DNA of 64,000 nucleotides from Brachyhypopomus gauderio (lineage: Eukaryota; Chordata; Actinopteri; Gymnotiformes; Hypopomidae): positions 6,484,193 through 6,548,192 of the forward strand of contig NC_135225.1 in assembly GCF_052324685.1 (NCBI RefSeq). The letters are read 5' to 3'. Position numbers and translations under genes: made by a program. Shown one piece after another: positions 1-19,034 of this stretch; position 1 is the stretch's first letter; the number at the start of each line of letters is the position of its first letter. The notes beneath the pieces are model-generated. The model searched no databases. It was not told the DNA's origin and worked only from the letters and a program-made list of their open reading frames with translations.

Positions 1-2770
1 CAAGGGGAGTCTCAGAACAGGAAGCCATTTTGTTTGAGCTCGACATAATGAGACTGATCTGGGGAGGCTGGGGACTGCTAGAAATGGGAACGTTACTTAC
101 ACACGTACAAACACACACATGCACGCACCCACACACGCATTTGCACGCATGTTTCCAAAAAACGCCATTCCATCAGAGAACGAGTGAAGCGGAGCGGACT
201 CTCGGCTCTACTCCGTGTTGGTTCTTGGCTCCTGACTGCAGCCATTGTGAAACACAAAACAGCTCTGGCTTTGTGCGCTCGCCATTTTAGCTCCCATTTT
301 CCTCTAATCAAGGCGCCCATGTGACTTTCTGCATGAGGTGGCAGCGCGTGCTTGTGCGCGAGAGTGGAGCAGCAGCACACACTTTTGCACGAGTGTGTGT
401 TGGATAGAGCAGGTGGAGGGGGGTCAGGTGGAGGGGAGTGGAGGGGAGGGGGTGGTTTTATCAAGATCTGCCTTTCTATTTTTACCATGTCGTCTCCATT
501 AAAGGCTATTATAGCCTTAACATAAAAGAGCAGTCCGTGGATCGAATGCACAACGAATAGGAACGATTATGGAGGTGAAGATGGGATTCCTTTACTACAC
601 TAATGCTGCAGAAAATAAGGCGATTAATGCACCATAAAGAACAAGTCACCCAACTCGCCACCATCGGTGTCGGCAGGCAGGCGGATTGGGGATCGCGCGG
701 GCCCAGGGCGCGCGCACTCTCGCGCAGCCCACATACGCATGGGAATGTAAACAAACTAGACATCAAACGGTGCCATGTGTTGGGCCACTGGCTGGGAGAG
801 CAAGGAGGAGATAGCAGATAGCGTCGTGTTTCTGACCGACCGGGTCTTATTGGAGCTCTACGGCCCGTTTTCACAGAGCAGAACAGGAGAGCCCACACAA
901 AAGTGGTTCGTTTCAGGATGAAACGCCTGCCTCGCTCCTCCCTCCACCAAAAAAGAACAATCACACAGGACATACCGCTGTGGAAATTTCCATGACCGCA
1001 CTCATAAAAAATGCACCCTCGTGAATATAATCGGCTTGATTTTAAACAAATGTTGCTTGTCAAATATTGGCTTGTTTGTCGTCGAAAAGGGCAGAGAGGC
1101 TCACTGGCTGGGTCTTACTGAGATAAGGATCGCACTTGCGAGTGACTGAGGAAAGTGTTTGCATTGCGCCACTGGAATGACCTGTGCCGATGCCACTGGG
1201 AAAACCTGAGCATTGGTCTAAACTTGCCTTGATGACGCTCTTTTCAAATCATGTTTTCTGATCTTTATCCCACTCAAGGCTGAGGAGAGCCATCATGCAC
1301 GTTACAATTATGTTTTGCGGTTTCCATGGAACTGCTCAGTTCAGTGATCACAGCAAAACGAGGCTGTGTGTTTCTCATACACACATATGGATTTGGTTAA
1401 GAACTCATTTGAGAGTCTTAAGGACAAACAGGTAGGAGTGTTTGATGTCAAAAATGGTGTCTACTGGAAACCAATTTCAGTCAGTTTTGCATTTCGTCAT
1501 TGCAGCTAATTTAACATGGTTTTGCCAAGGCTTTATTACCACTCATCAGATTAATGAAGTCCGCGGGAGTGTGAAGTTTCCTAATTAGTGTCACCCTGAC
1601 AACACACACACACTAATCATTTTCAGGTGAACACCTCAAAGGTATTTGCCAACTCCCTCCTGAATGATCGGTGATAATCTCCAGTTCAGTTCTGACTAGC
1701 CTTTTACCACAGTTGATCCTTTGCTGTGGCTGCCATGACTGAATTAAGGATTGCGCTACAGAAGAAGGGAAATACCATAAATGCATCTCGTAATTCCTGA
1801 CAGTTAAACAAAACAATGTCCCTGCTGTACCCCAAGTCTATTCACAAGCCCCCCCTGGTACACAGATAACCTAAAGCCTTGTGAAATTTAATACTTCCAT
1901 TAATCTGATTGGAGGCTCCAAACTGAAACTGCTGGCTTACAGATTCCCCATGTGGGCATTGGAAATGAAATCCAAGATCTGCAGTTGGGTGGAATTTGTA
2001 CCGTGTCACCTATGGCGACTTTCCACTTGATTCACACAAGTGGTTGTGACAATTACTCTCTGTTCTCTTAAGCACACTCAAGTATCTGAGTAAATGCATA
2101 GACCTACATCCTAGCTTAGGTGAATGAAACAGTAAATCACCTAGTTCAACAGAACTCCATCACCCACCATACAGAGGGTTACTCCACACAACAGCAATTC
2201 TTGTTTAGTCTGATAACTTAAGCCCAAAGTCAAGACTGTCCAATGGGAGAAAAGCTGAGGGACATTCCTACTTGACAATCCTCAACTTTGAGCTAAACTT
2301 ATCTGGCTAAACCCTGCTTTGTGGAAATACCCCCTGGTGTACACTAACCCAAAAAGCAATAAAAACAACCTGGCGACTCTAAAAATGATTTTTTATAGAT
2401 TCCAATCCCTCCTACACCCAGGTTAGTTACTTAAAAAAAGAATGAGTTGATTTTAAATGTTTTAATTGTCAGCGGCTGCATATATTATTTGATATTTTTT
2501 AAAAAGAACACGAAGCTCTGTGATAGCAGTATGACATCACGTATCACACGTAGTGTGTGCGAAACACACCAAGAGAAACCAGTCAGAGAAGCAGTTCAGG
2601 TCTCAGCAACATTCTCCCTCTACACAGGAAGTTAATGCTTTGAGATCATGTACGAAATACTGCGTGTAACTGCTGGAATACTACAGTGGAACCTGCAGTC
2701 AGCTTCCCTCCAAATCTAAAACACACTCTGCCCAAAAAATCGGCCTTCTGCTACCGCAATGGAAGCGTAA
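1..2770. other. Gene-poor left end, no supported coding exon
   Basis: I read both strands and found no stretch matching a known protein family or a chain of spliceable exons. Short GC-rich patches stand out (around 340-430 and 680-740) in otherwise AT-balanced DNA, and there is a short CA-rich stretch near 100-140. The proline-rich minus-strand reading frame at 93-551 follows low-complexity sequence and is not credible as a gene. The GC patches could belong to the 5' region of a gene outside the window, but nothing here proves that. Confidence 0.5.
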
Positions 2771-3060
2771 AACATGTTGCGTAGCGCAGCTCCACTACAC
2801 ACAAAGCTGAACAACGCACGAAGCTTCACATCAAAGGCGCGCGACTTGCACGGCTCGCGGCGCCTCGCGCGCGCATACCTAAACGCAAGCGAGCTACCCC
2901 AGGCGGACTTCGTGCAGTGGAAGCGTGGAGCTGATGAGAGGCTGCTGGCACTCTTACCTGGGCAAGCACAGCCTCCAACAGACATCTTCTCACATGTTGG
3001 GCTCTGCTCGTCACGGAAAGTTGCTGCCGAGTCCACGCGCTGCTAGCATGGGCTTCCTCT
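2770..3060. promoter_or_regulatory. CpG-dense patch, possible orphan promoter
   Basis: About 290 bp is rich in CG dinucleotides, most densely at 2815-2895 with several CGCG runs, in a neighbourhood that is mostly CpG-poor. In fish genomes such patches often mark promoters. No coding exon can be tied to it on either side. An octamer ATGCAAAT lies downstream at 3204-3211. The role is inferred from composition only. Confidence 0.3.
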
Positions 3061-3542
3061 GTGGAGCAGAACCAGACGGCGAAATGAAGGCAGTCAGGAG
3101 GAGGAGTGCAAAGGGGAATAAAAATGTAGAAACAAGAGCTCAGCTAGAAGCAGGAAGCAGGAATTATGCTCCTGTTAGACCCTCTGCACCCTGGCTCATT
3201 AATATGCAAATTACAATACTTGTGGGAGGGGAAAATATGAGAGAGAGGAAAAGAGAAGAGAGGAAGTGTGCGTGACAGAGGGTGAGAGAGAAACAGCAAC
3301 CTTGAGAGTGAGCAAGGAGATGTACAAAGAGAGAGAGAGAGTGAAAGAGAGAGAAAAAAAAGCACTGTCAAAGTAACCTGCAATACAGACTTAAGCACAC
3401 ATTAAACATGTGAAGCAGCTCCCTTGTTCTTGTGGATGTATTGGCTATTTTTTGCTGCTAAGAGAGATAAACAGACACAGGCAGAGGCCCAAGGCACAGA
3501 GTCATTACCATCTAGCAGAGTTATGGTATGTACTCACATGCT

Positions 3543-3544
<2 letters not shown>

Positions 3545-3579
<35 letters not shown>
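3545..3579. repeat. (CA)n microsatellite
   Basis: An uninterrupted CA repeat of about 35 bp in gene-free DNA. Confidence 0.9.
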
Positions 3580-3581
<2 letters not shown>

Positions 3582-4923
3582 GTCACTCCCTGGAGTCGAC
3601 AACACAATTCATCACAGCCAGAGTGAGACGTACAGTCCACCTACTGGATTACTGATCTCTCTTGTCCTCTTCATATATCCCTCCCTCTATTATCACATCT
3701 GTAAATGAAGCCATCTCTCTATCCTCCTTGACTCTTTTGCTAATCTATCCTCTTTCCCCCTCTCTATCTATCTCCCTGCCACAAGCACTCATCAATTTGA
3801 GCTGGCAGTAGAGAGGTAGTGTTAATGGCTACAGACAGCATGGATTAAAAATGCAAAGCCCACCTGGAGTGCAGGGACACTGGAGACTTCTACAAGCCTG
3901 GAAGACACAAGCTAATGAGGGTGAGACTGTTTAAATTCTGACAGGAACATGCCTCTAAAACTAATTCAGATATCTATAAAACAAACACATCACACATCGA
4001 TCATCATCGCACAGCACTTCAGTTGCTGCTAATTAGCCTTCTCTTCCAATAAAACATTTCTCTTCTTGTAAAACACCTTGGGCTTTACATGCAAGCTCAG
4101 ATTCAGTCATACCTTGCTCAGAATCTCCTTGGGACAGAGCTTCCCATGAGAACAGACAGCTCCGAGTTCCTCTGGCACCAGTTGAGACTGCCCTGTGATC
4201 GATCTCCTCACTCCTTTCTCGTCACCTTGCCTGCCTCTCCTTCCCTCTGGCAGACTGTGCCTGGAGCCTCCAGATCTCACACACGACTGAGTTCTTCACA
4301 GCGCCTGTCAAGCTTGCTGACTACTTTGCCTCTGGAGCTTTTTACAAGGGGGTGGGGGCGGTGGGGGTGGCTGAGTTAGAGCCCCTTGATCTCACAAACA
4401 CCCATTCCAGGGAGCAGAGATATGTTCAGACCAGCCCTTAGTTGGTCCTTGTTCCCCGTCACTCAAAATCAATATGCTGACAAAGAGACAACACTTTTCT
4501 TAGAATGCACCAGGGCATTCCTGTCATGCTGCTGCCTTCAGAGGAGTGACAAGGCAGCAGAAGGTGAACTCTGGTACAAATTGTCAAACCCACAACCCAA
4601 GGTTTGTTAAAAACCCCAAGACTCTAGGGGGAGTTCCATGAGATCATGTTGATCCTCTTTCTAATTCACCATTATCAGTAAAGACTGAACTAATATGACC
4701 AGGTGACAGCGCTTCCAAGATGGTGAACAAAGAACACACACACACACACAGTATGACAAAGTCATTTCACAGCGAGTGGTTCACCGTGCTACTGCAGCAG
4801 CTTTGTGGAAAATGGCTTTTTTGTTTTCTGAGCCAGAGATTGAGCTTTGAAGCCCTGAGCCTCAGGAAATGCACCACAGCACTGACTGCACAATCAGGTC
4901 TGCTTGCACTTCCTCCCTCCCCT

Positions 4924-4927
<4 letters not shown>

Positions 4928-5006
<79 letters not shown>

Positions 5007-5086
5007 TTCTGCCTCTCAGACCACAGCTGCACTAAAAACAAGGATGGTCCCCCTACTGTCTTTTGCTCTGTCTCTCTCTCTCTCTG

Positions 5087-5142
<56 letters not shown>
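4928..5142. repeat. Compound (CT)n / (CA)n microsatellite
   Basis: A pure CT tract of about 77 bp (4928-5004) is followed by unique sequence, then a CT-rich stretch (about 5070-5100) running directly into a CA tract (5102-5142). The Ser/Leu and Thr/His reading frames across it are artefacts of the repeats. Confidence 0.9.
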
Positions 5143-5145
<3 letters not shown>

Positions 5146-5689
5146 AATGCCCACAACTGTGACAGCGTTGTTGAAGAGCAGACATTCACCTGTGTGCAGA
5201 AACACAAACTCACCTTTCCTCAAAACCACGTCGACGGCCCCACTGTGGCTACCTGGGAAACACAGAAGAAAGACAGCAGCACTCAGAATCAGCACCTAAA
5301 CTCAGTTAACACGCAAAGCACAACGTGCAGTCTGACACATTACCCTAGCACAACACAGCACCTCTGACACTGGGCTCAGACATGATGGCAATGACATTGT
5401 CATTTGCTACAGTAATCAATTGCTATTGTTCCTCATCAGCCCCGGTTTCCTTACCACCTTTTATCTCCTCACAGTCTGCGATGTTTGTGGTAGACCGAGC
5501 ACTGAGTGCTGACGGTCTGGAGCTGGGTCAATTAGCCTTTAAAAAAAAGAATGGACTGACAGAGAGAGAGAAAGAGAGAGAGAGGCTGAGACAGAAGGAT
5601 GGAGAGCGAGATGAGGAGGCGGGAGAGAGCTCACAGATCCACTGGAAAAAAAAAATAAAATGACGCAGATCCAGAGCAACTTCTCCAGC

Positions 5690-5920
5690 CTGCCGTACCC
5701 AGAGAGGGCACTGTCGCCATGGCAACGGCAGAGCCGTGATAGCTCGTCGGGGCACACAAGGCACGGCATTATTCCGACTCTCGCTCGCTGGAAATACGCG
5801 GCTCCGAGCAGCCGGGCAGGCGAGCACGCAGGCAGAGAGGCAGGCGGGGAGGGAGGCAGGCAGGCAGGCACCTCACACTCAATTAAGTCCACCCGCCCGG
5901 AGCCCAGCCACCTGTGACCA
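5690..5920. promoter_or_regulatory. GC-rich patch with an RFX-type X-box
   Basis: A GC-rich segment contains GTCGCCATGGCAAC at 5713-5726, a match to the X-box consensus (GTNRCC, short spacer, RGYAAC) bound by RFX factors. It is followed by GGCAGG/GCAGGC short tandem units at 5815-5870. No exon could be assigned to either side. It may be the promoter or first exon of an unseen gene, or a distal element. Confidence 0.35.
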
Positions 5921-5999
5921 AGTCCAAGGTCAGACTGATAATCAAGGCCGTGGAGAGATCGGGCTCAGTTATTATAGAAGGAGGCTGGTCACAAATTAA

Positions 6000-8907
6000 C
6001 ACTGGTCCTGCCAGCCCCTTTGTGTGGTACAAGACGTGGAGGAACTTTCACCTCTGTAAGGACAGGTAGAGTGTACCCACTTATTTGCTATTTCTGATGT
6101 GAATCTGCCCATTATATCAGAATGTTAAAACAGTGATGTACGCACAGAGGTGAGCAGTTCTAATCTGAAACCCTCGCTTAGGTTCAGTGTGGTTCTATCT
6201 GCACCATCAGTGGCTCTACACTCATTATTTAGTGCACTTCACTTAATGAGTAACATTTATTATTTACATTTTATGTGAACTGTGGTCTACCTCACACAAT
6301 GAATCGACGACGGGGATTAGCATGTTCACAATAGCGCTAAGCTAAAAAGGCAAACTATATTCACCAGTGGTCATGCATGTATCACTATCAGAAACTGTGA
6401 ACTTGTGGCCTGTGGGTGCAATATTTCTAATAGTATTTCTAATAAAGTGCCTTGTGAGTGGGTCATATCATTGTAACTCAATATACTTTATATAAGCAGA
6501 GCACCAAAAGCAGTTCCACAGGATGAGGGACAGTAGATCTGGACCAGACAAGAAGGGTCCATTTTTTTCTTTTCTCAGAGAACAAAATTAAGCTTTAGCA
6601 CAGGCTTCAGTTCTTGCCACAAGAATCTAGGTGTTTTGCACTTTTTATACTCTGAAGATAGAAGAAGGATTTGTTTCCTGCAAAAAAAGCCAAAAATGAA
6701 GCAACCTTTCGTAATTCCAGAAGAACATGTAGGAACATCCGTAGAGCAGCTATAATGATGCTTACAACACAAAGGAAGGTGACCCACTTTGTTGTGCCAC
6801 CGCGTTCGACGCGCTTAGTCATCTATGCATGCACAAGCACAAATGTGTGTGTGTGTGTGTGTGTGTGTGGTGCGTTGGCAGTAACATGCCCAGAATGATG
6901 CAGTGCAGCTGTAGTGATTTCAGCTTCCTCCAATAATTAGCCTCAGTGGCAGAGCAGCACAGTCCCAATTGCAAGAAAGAGGATTCATATCCAGTGACTG
7001 AAATATGTCTCGGTTTATATCCCAAATATGTCAACAAATGCATAAAAATAAATTACAAAATACAAATGATAAAAATTTGGTTAATGAATATTTTAAATTA
7101 TTAATAATTCAAATACAGTAAAATATATAACACCTTTACATTTCTACTTACGGTCCTGCATAAACTGCAATATCTGCAGCAGAATTTGTATTATTTTTAA
7201 TTGCTCGCTGATTTTATTTCATTGCTGATATTTTTTTAATTAGCATAGGAGAAACCATATGTGCATGTATCATCACTTACGTCTGACATATTAATTAAAG
7301 CATTTAATTTGTCTTTGCTTTCAACAGATGCATATCCATCTGCATCTGCATTGGCTGTATACTGTTCTATAGGTTGCAAACTTGCTTGCGAAATTAAACC
7401 TACCCAATTGCAACCTTTATAGCAAATAAACCAATCTGCTTGTTTTAAAAGTTAAAGGGTAACTACTTGACACATTATAGCAGTTATAAGTTTAAGGAAA
7501 TTTAAAAGAAGGTTTCACAAAAACATAACCCATCAGTTGCTTCAACTCTTGACAGCACACAATACTACAAGCACTAATAAACAAATAAATACAAAATAAG
7601 AACAAAAACATACAGGTAAAAACCACAAAGTGTAAAGTTCCAGGGAAAGGCAACATGTTGCTGTGCAAGGTTACGGAACACCTTTCCAACTACTGTTAAT
7701 TGAACGAGACACATTCTCAGTTCAGTGCTCTAACTCAATCACTTGTACTACATAATTTAGTCCATCTGCTACAATTACATGATTAAGCATTAATTAAGTG
7801 GAGCAAGATGAGTAAATAATGTCACATACCTTTAAAGTCTAATTAATCTAAGTGTAGTTTGGTGTAAAATAAAATAGTTAATTGTCACCCACCAGAAAAT
7901 TAAGCTCACAGTGACAAGGTCAAATGTTTATTTTGAATGGCAATTTGTGGAAGCAAAAGCACAAGACGAAGTGAGAACCTGTTGTTCTGATGTGAAACAC
8001 TTAAGACATTCATCAGCATAAGCTCATACCAAATTTACGAGAGTCCAAACACCAGTGTGATACTCTTTATTTTGTACTTCTTTTATTGCTACTAGTAATA
8101 TTTTTATCCTCCCAGATGTTTACTCAGAAATAAAGTGACTTTGATGCTTTACAAAACATGCTTATAAATGTAATTCAACTTCAATGCAAACATCAAGTTA
8201 ATGTACTATTTGAATAGTTTAAAAAACCCTGCTGCTCCAAAATACTCCAAGTGAGTAGCACTTAAAAAGTTTCAGCAGTTTAAGTACTTTTGGATTTTGT
8301 TCAGAGGAGAAATATAAAGCTTACTTATAGAAATGGTTTGTTGTAGCTTCCTGAAACATAAGACAATTTGAACATAAATAATAATAAAAAAAAAACATTA
8401 TAGCACTACAACAAATAAGAATCAGAACATCTCATAAATCACACTAGTAAGTACACACACACATGACTGGTCATTCACAATTTTAATATAAAAAAGGATG
8501 TACAATTCAGTACGTCAAACATATTTGGGGGAAAAATAAGGTTTGAGATTCAGCACCTTTGATGTGTAGACAGATGTGCTGAAACACCCGAGGGAAAAGG
8601 AGTTCTGTTCAGGACCAGACAAGCAACATCCAATTTGATCAGGAATCTGAATGAGACCCCATCTGAAGTAGCCATGCAAATCAGGCAAATAGACGTTCTG
8701 CATAATAATTTAATAATGTGTTGTAAGTGGTTCTAAATGTATTTTATCTCCTCTGCAGTCAGGGCTGTGCCTGAATGACTCCGTGTTCATTAATATGAAA
8801 ATGATCCCCTGACAAGCACCACTTCAAATATCTAATGCACATCACAATTCAAGGCCTTCAGGTGCTGTTAATGGAGACTGCAGTATGTGCCGTCCGCGTT
8901 TCTCCCT
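6000..8907. other. AT-rich gene-free stretch; polr1c 3' flank at its right end
   Basis: No coding exon is visible. A (TG)n microsatellite lies at 6844-6869. The rightmost few hundred bases should include the polr1c 3'UTR: a minus-strand ATTAAA (TTTAAT at 8709-8714) lies about 195 nt past the polr1c stop and is a candidate poly(A) signal. Confidence 0.5.
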
Positions 8908-11900
8908 CTACTCCATTTCAGTCAAGTCGAGTTCACTGAGGAATTTCTGGCACTTGGCAATGAGTACATTAACTGCCTCGCTGACCAGGACATCAGGTGG
9001 TAGGATTCCAGTAGTCTCCACTGAGACTGGGAGAGATGGACATGAAGAAAACATCAGCATGTAATAATATCAAAGCTGTAAGAACCATAATTGTTATTAC
9101 TACCCCAGTCACATACATATGAAATGGTCTCGCACTCGTCCCAGTTTGACCAAACTCTTTAGGTCATCGTGTCTGAGCACTTCTCGACTGCATGTGTCCA
9201 GACGACTGTTCACTACTTTAGCCACTTGTTCACCTGATGCATAAAAAAAAAAACACAAAATGTGCCAGTGAGAACACGTCAAATGTCTGCTGTGCTACTT
9301 TTAACCTTACTGAGTGTCCTACCATCAATGTTCTCCACCTCAATGACTCCAGGTGAGAAGCAGCGCTTTAGTCTCTCTGCCTTTTCTCCTTCAACCATCT
9401 GCAGTAATGTGATCTCAGGAAGAAGCCTGTAGCTTGCAGTGGCGACTGGGGAGAACTTAGCATGATCCTTGCCTGTATGAAAGATGTTTTTACAGACTTA
9501 CATGCACATGACATCACATACGGATTCTGCTACAATTAGTTTATTTTTGAACCAATATCGCCTCCACATCACTTCATAATCTTTTAACTTGTATTCAACT
9601 TTAACTTGTATTTATTTACCTATTCCTTTAACACAGTGCATAACGATGTCAAGCTCTTGTCCAGGACGGAGCTGTGCCAAAAGAATGTCCTCATGCACAG
9701 GACCAATCTTAGCATCAGCAAACACATCTGCCTGGTTGCCAATAGGTACCCATGTCATGTCTCTTGAATACACTGAAAAAGAAAGTTAGCAAGTTTAGTT
9801 GCTTTATGAATATCAGGACATTTATCTACAAATATTCAAACACTAATCTAGCTAATTAATTAGCATATTCACCTCTGAAATTGAGTGTCAAAGTCTATAG
9901 AGGGTTTTCCATCCACCGAGTTTTTGCGCATTTTGAAAATGCGCATGAAAAAAGCTGAATGGAAAAAGACCAAAATTCGAAAAAAGCCCCAAATATTGCA
10001 AAAAGATTTTTACGCTAGGAGGAGTTGGAAAAGTTAGACTATCGCATCGCCAAAATTCGGAAAAACTGGATGGAAAAGGGTTTTTCGCATAAACGATGAC
10101 GTATCATGCCTCAAGTCATGTGGTTCTGTACATGATCGCGATGTAAAGATGGCAAATGCATACAAAAACAGTTCTGGAGAGAGCAAAAATTGAATTTAAC
10201 TTCTCCATGTATAGAAAAGAAAAAGAAAAAAATGTTTCAAAACCTCAACGTGCAAAAATGCGTAACTGCCAGATGGACGTAAAACCACTATTGTTTGGCG
10301 TCCTCTCACGTGATCTAAAGTTTATTCGCATAACTGTAATGAATGGAAACAAGGCTTAATTCGCATTTTTTTCTGCCAAAACTTGGAAATTGCGCATTAT
10401 TTTTTCGAAAGGTTTGGATGGAAACCCGGCTTATGACATAATTGAAGTAACATGTAATGCAGATTGCTTACATTCTGGAATACACAGTAAATGGAAACAC
10501 AAAACTAAACCCCAACACAACAGAAACATTTAATCCTTTTTTTATTCTTATTTATTTTTCCCTTAATATTTTAATTCTGATTTCTTGACTTTCAAAACAG
10601 AACATTTGTTCACCAGAAGCATGCGCACCGAGCACAAACCCTTCTGCAGATACCACACAAAATGTTCCTGAGTTGTGTCACAGTTCACTGCAAGCCCCTC
10701 AGAAGAAAGTATTTTTCAATTGAAAATCTGAATTTAACACATCAAGATATTTTATGTTGGGGCTATATTGGTACATTAGAACAGGTAGGTATAAAGAATA
10801 GTCAGCCACTCAACATTCCCACCTCAGGTAACATTCTTGTTATTCTGAGTATTTTATTTATTTTTTTGTTGTTATCAAAAGACATTTAGTTACTGCAGCA
10901 GTTGCCATTCTAAATTATACATTTTTACAGGACAGAAAAGTGATTGAAAACTGCCTTTAAATGTAAAAAATATATGTAAAACGTCTTAAGTAAAGAACAC
11001 TGCACTTACCCATGTGATTCAGGTACAGTTCTTTTGGATCTGATGAGTCTTTGGAAGCTCTGGGATTCCTCGTGCATTTGATCTTCAACTGAAGCTGAAT
11101 AGTGTCAATTTCTGTGCCTTCCTCATCTCCTAATAGAACAAACCACCACAAAATAATTAAATAAAGATTAAATAGTTATCAGAATAATAAAACTATTATC
11201 CAAGTGTTAATGTGACAGCTTGTAGATTTCAAATGTCTTGCACATCAAAAAGGGGGAAATCTGTGCTGACTATTAACATGGTTTAAACGTAAAGCAACAC
11301 TCACCATTATTTCTGTACTCAAAAAGACGAGGATCAGCTTTGATGGGTATCAAACCAAGTCTATGTGCTAAAACTTCATCTTGAATGATAGATGTATTAT
11401 TGTAAATGAAAACCTTTTCAACTGCCATAGTCGGAACCTAAATTTGTAAACAACAAAAAAAAAGAAAAAAAAACCTAGCAAATGTAAATTCTTGGTGATT
11501 AACATGCATCATTTACACTGTGTGTTTTTGATATATTCCTCAACGACGTTAAGCAAATGCATATTTTGATTCACTGCCAATCGAACAAGAAAGTACCTCA
11601 GCAAGCAATATCCGTCGAAAAGCATTAGCAATGGCAGCATCTATTCCCACCATGTCGAACTCCAAAGAATTTTCATCCATATGAACAACGTCAATCCTAA
11701 ACTTCTGTAAGAGGAGAGTATGCACAATAAAACCATGATGTAAAGCCAAAGAGTAGACTACTACACTAAAAGTGACTACTCACTGAAGATGACTTTGGAA
11801 GGTAGCTACCTTTTTGAATGTTTTGAAGTCCCATGTGTCATTATAACCAGGGTAATTACCCGGAAAATCTGTAGAATGAACCTGTGCACGGCATGTGTAC

Positions 11901-12185
11901 ATATATGAATATGTAAAGGGCATACATTCAAGAATATTTGTACACACGTAACAAATTAAAAGTAAGTATACTTAGCTAGCTAAATAGAACAGTAAATATT
12001 GTCAATGTGAACGTTCTTTTAGCATAATTGCCGCACCATTTATAATTCGCGTATACGATACAACTGACTACATAAACAACAGTGATTATATAATCCTCGA
12101 ACGAGGTACGTACATTTTTTACCCCAAATTCACCCAAAATTACTCTATCACGAATCTCATCCACGTTGCTCATGGACGCCGCCAT
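8908..12185 (-). CDS. polr1c: RNA polymerases I and III subunit RPAC1 (AC40)
   Basis: Nine coding exons on the minus strand: 12114-12185, 11810-11881, 11597-11704, 11305-11437, 11010-11129, 9620-9772, 9323-9472, 9117-9233 and 8908-9026. They total 1044 nt and predict 347 aa, against 346 in human as I recall it. All introns are GT-AG and the frame holds throughout. RPAC1 is the alpha-like subunit that pairs with RPAC2 (POLR1D) to nucleate assembly of RNA polymerases I and III in the nucleus. Clear family signatures are [19 protein letters not shown] in exon 3, [10 protein letters not shown] at its end, [10 protein letters not shown] in exon 5 and [12 protein letters not shown] in exon 7. The start at 12185 gives MAAS..., as in mammals; a second Met lies four codons downstream. 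It is divergent from pcgf6, 462 bp away. Intron 5 carries a transposon-like insertion. Confidence 0.97.
9900..10430. mobile_element. Non-autonomous DNA transposon (MITE-like) in polr1c intron 5
   Basis: About 530 bp is bounded by imperfect inverted ends. The left end reads GGGTTTTCCATCCA; the right end, read from the other strand, is GGGTTTCCATCCA. GCGCA and TTTCCAT motifs recur in subterminal positions on both sides. It encodes no recognisable transposase; the 67-codon frame at 10156-10359 matches nothing I know. The ends resemble a common fish repeat class, but I cannot name a superfamily with confidence, and the target duplication is unclear (possibly TA). Confidence 0.6.
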
Positions 12186-12647
12186 CTTCACTTCTCTTCG
12201 CGCTGTCGCTACACTTCCGACGAACGGCGTAGCTGTATTTCAAAATAAAATGCACTTAGTTCTCGATGATGTTTTTCATGTGGTATACATTGTAAAATAT
12301 ATTCTGCCCTCTTTTAAATACATATTTGCGACTTAAGTATTTTAGCGCTTGTTTATTTTTTTACTGAGTAAAGACTATATTGACTTGTACCATACTATAT
12401 TTACTATAAGGACTTTTACTCTAGCGTAACGGCAACGTCACGCACCTAACGTGAAGCGTTTTTGTTATCGCGTGCACTCTCGTGCGTTATTAAATGTTGA
12501 CACCCGCTGTTAGAAGAAATCGTTGTAAAAGTTTTTTTAGACTCTTCGTAACATTTTTTTTAACCTCCGAGTTTGTATTGGGGTTGTAGATTAAGCTCAG
12601 AGTGGGCCGTAGACGGCTCCAGATAAAGTTAACTTAAGGACAAAGGG
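12186..12647. promoter_or_regulatory. Divergent promoter between polr1c and pcgf6
   Basis: The 462 bp between the two start codons must hold both 5'UTRs and promoters unless unseen upstream exons exist. An ETS/GABP-type site (CACTTCCG at 12212-12219, CGGAAGTG on the polr1c strand) lies about 30 bp upstream of the polr1c ATG. An ACGTCAC CRE-like half-site lies near 12435. There is no convincing TATA box, as expected for housekeeping divergent promoters. Confidence 0.6.

Positions 12648-19034
<6,387 letters not shown>

Noticed and set aside
93-551. 152-codon proline-rich minus-strand frame
   Set aside because: No family resemblance, low-complexity content, and no partner exons.
4720-5367. 215-codon Ser/Leu-rich frame
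   Set aside because: Translation of (CT)n and (CA)n microsatellites.
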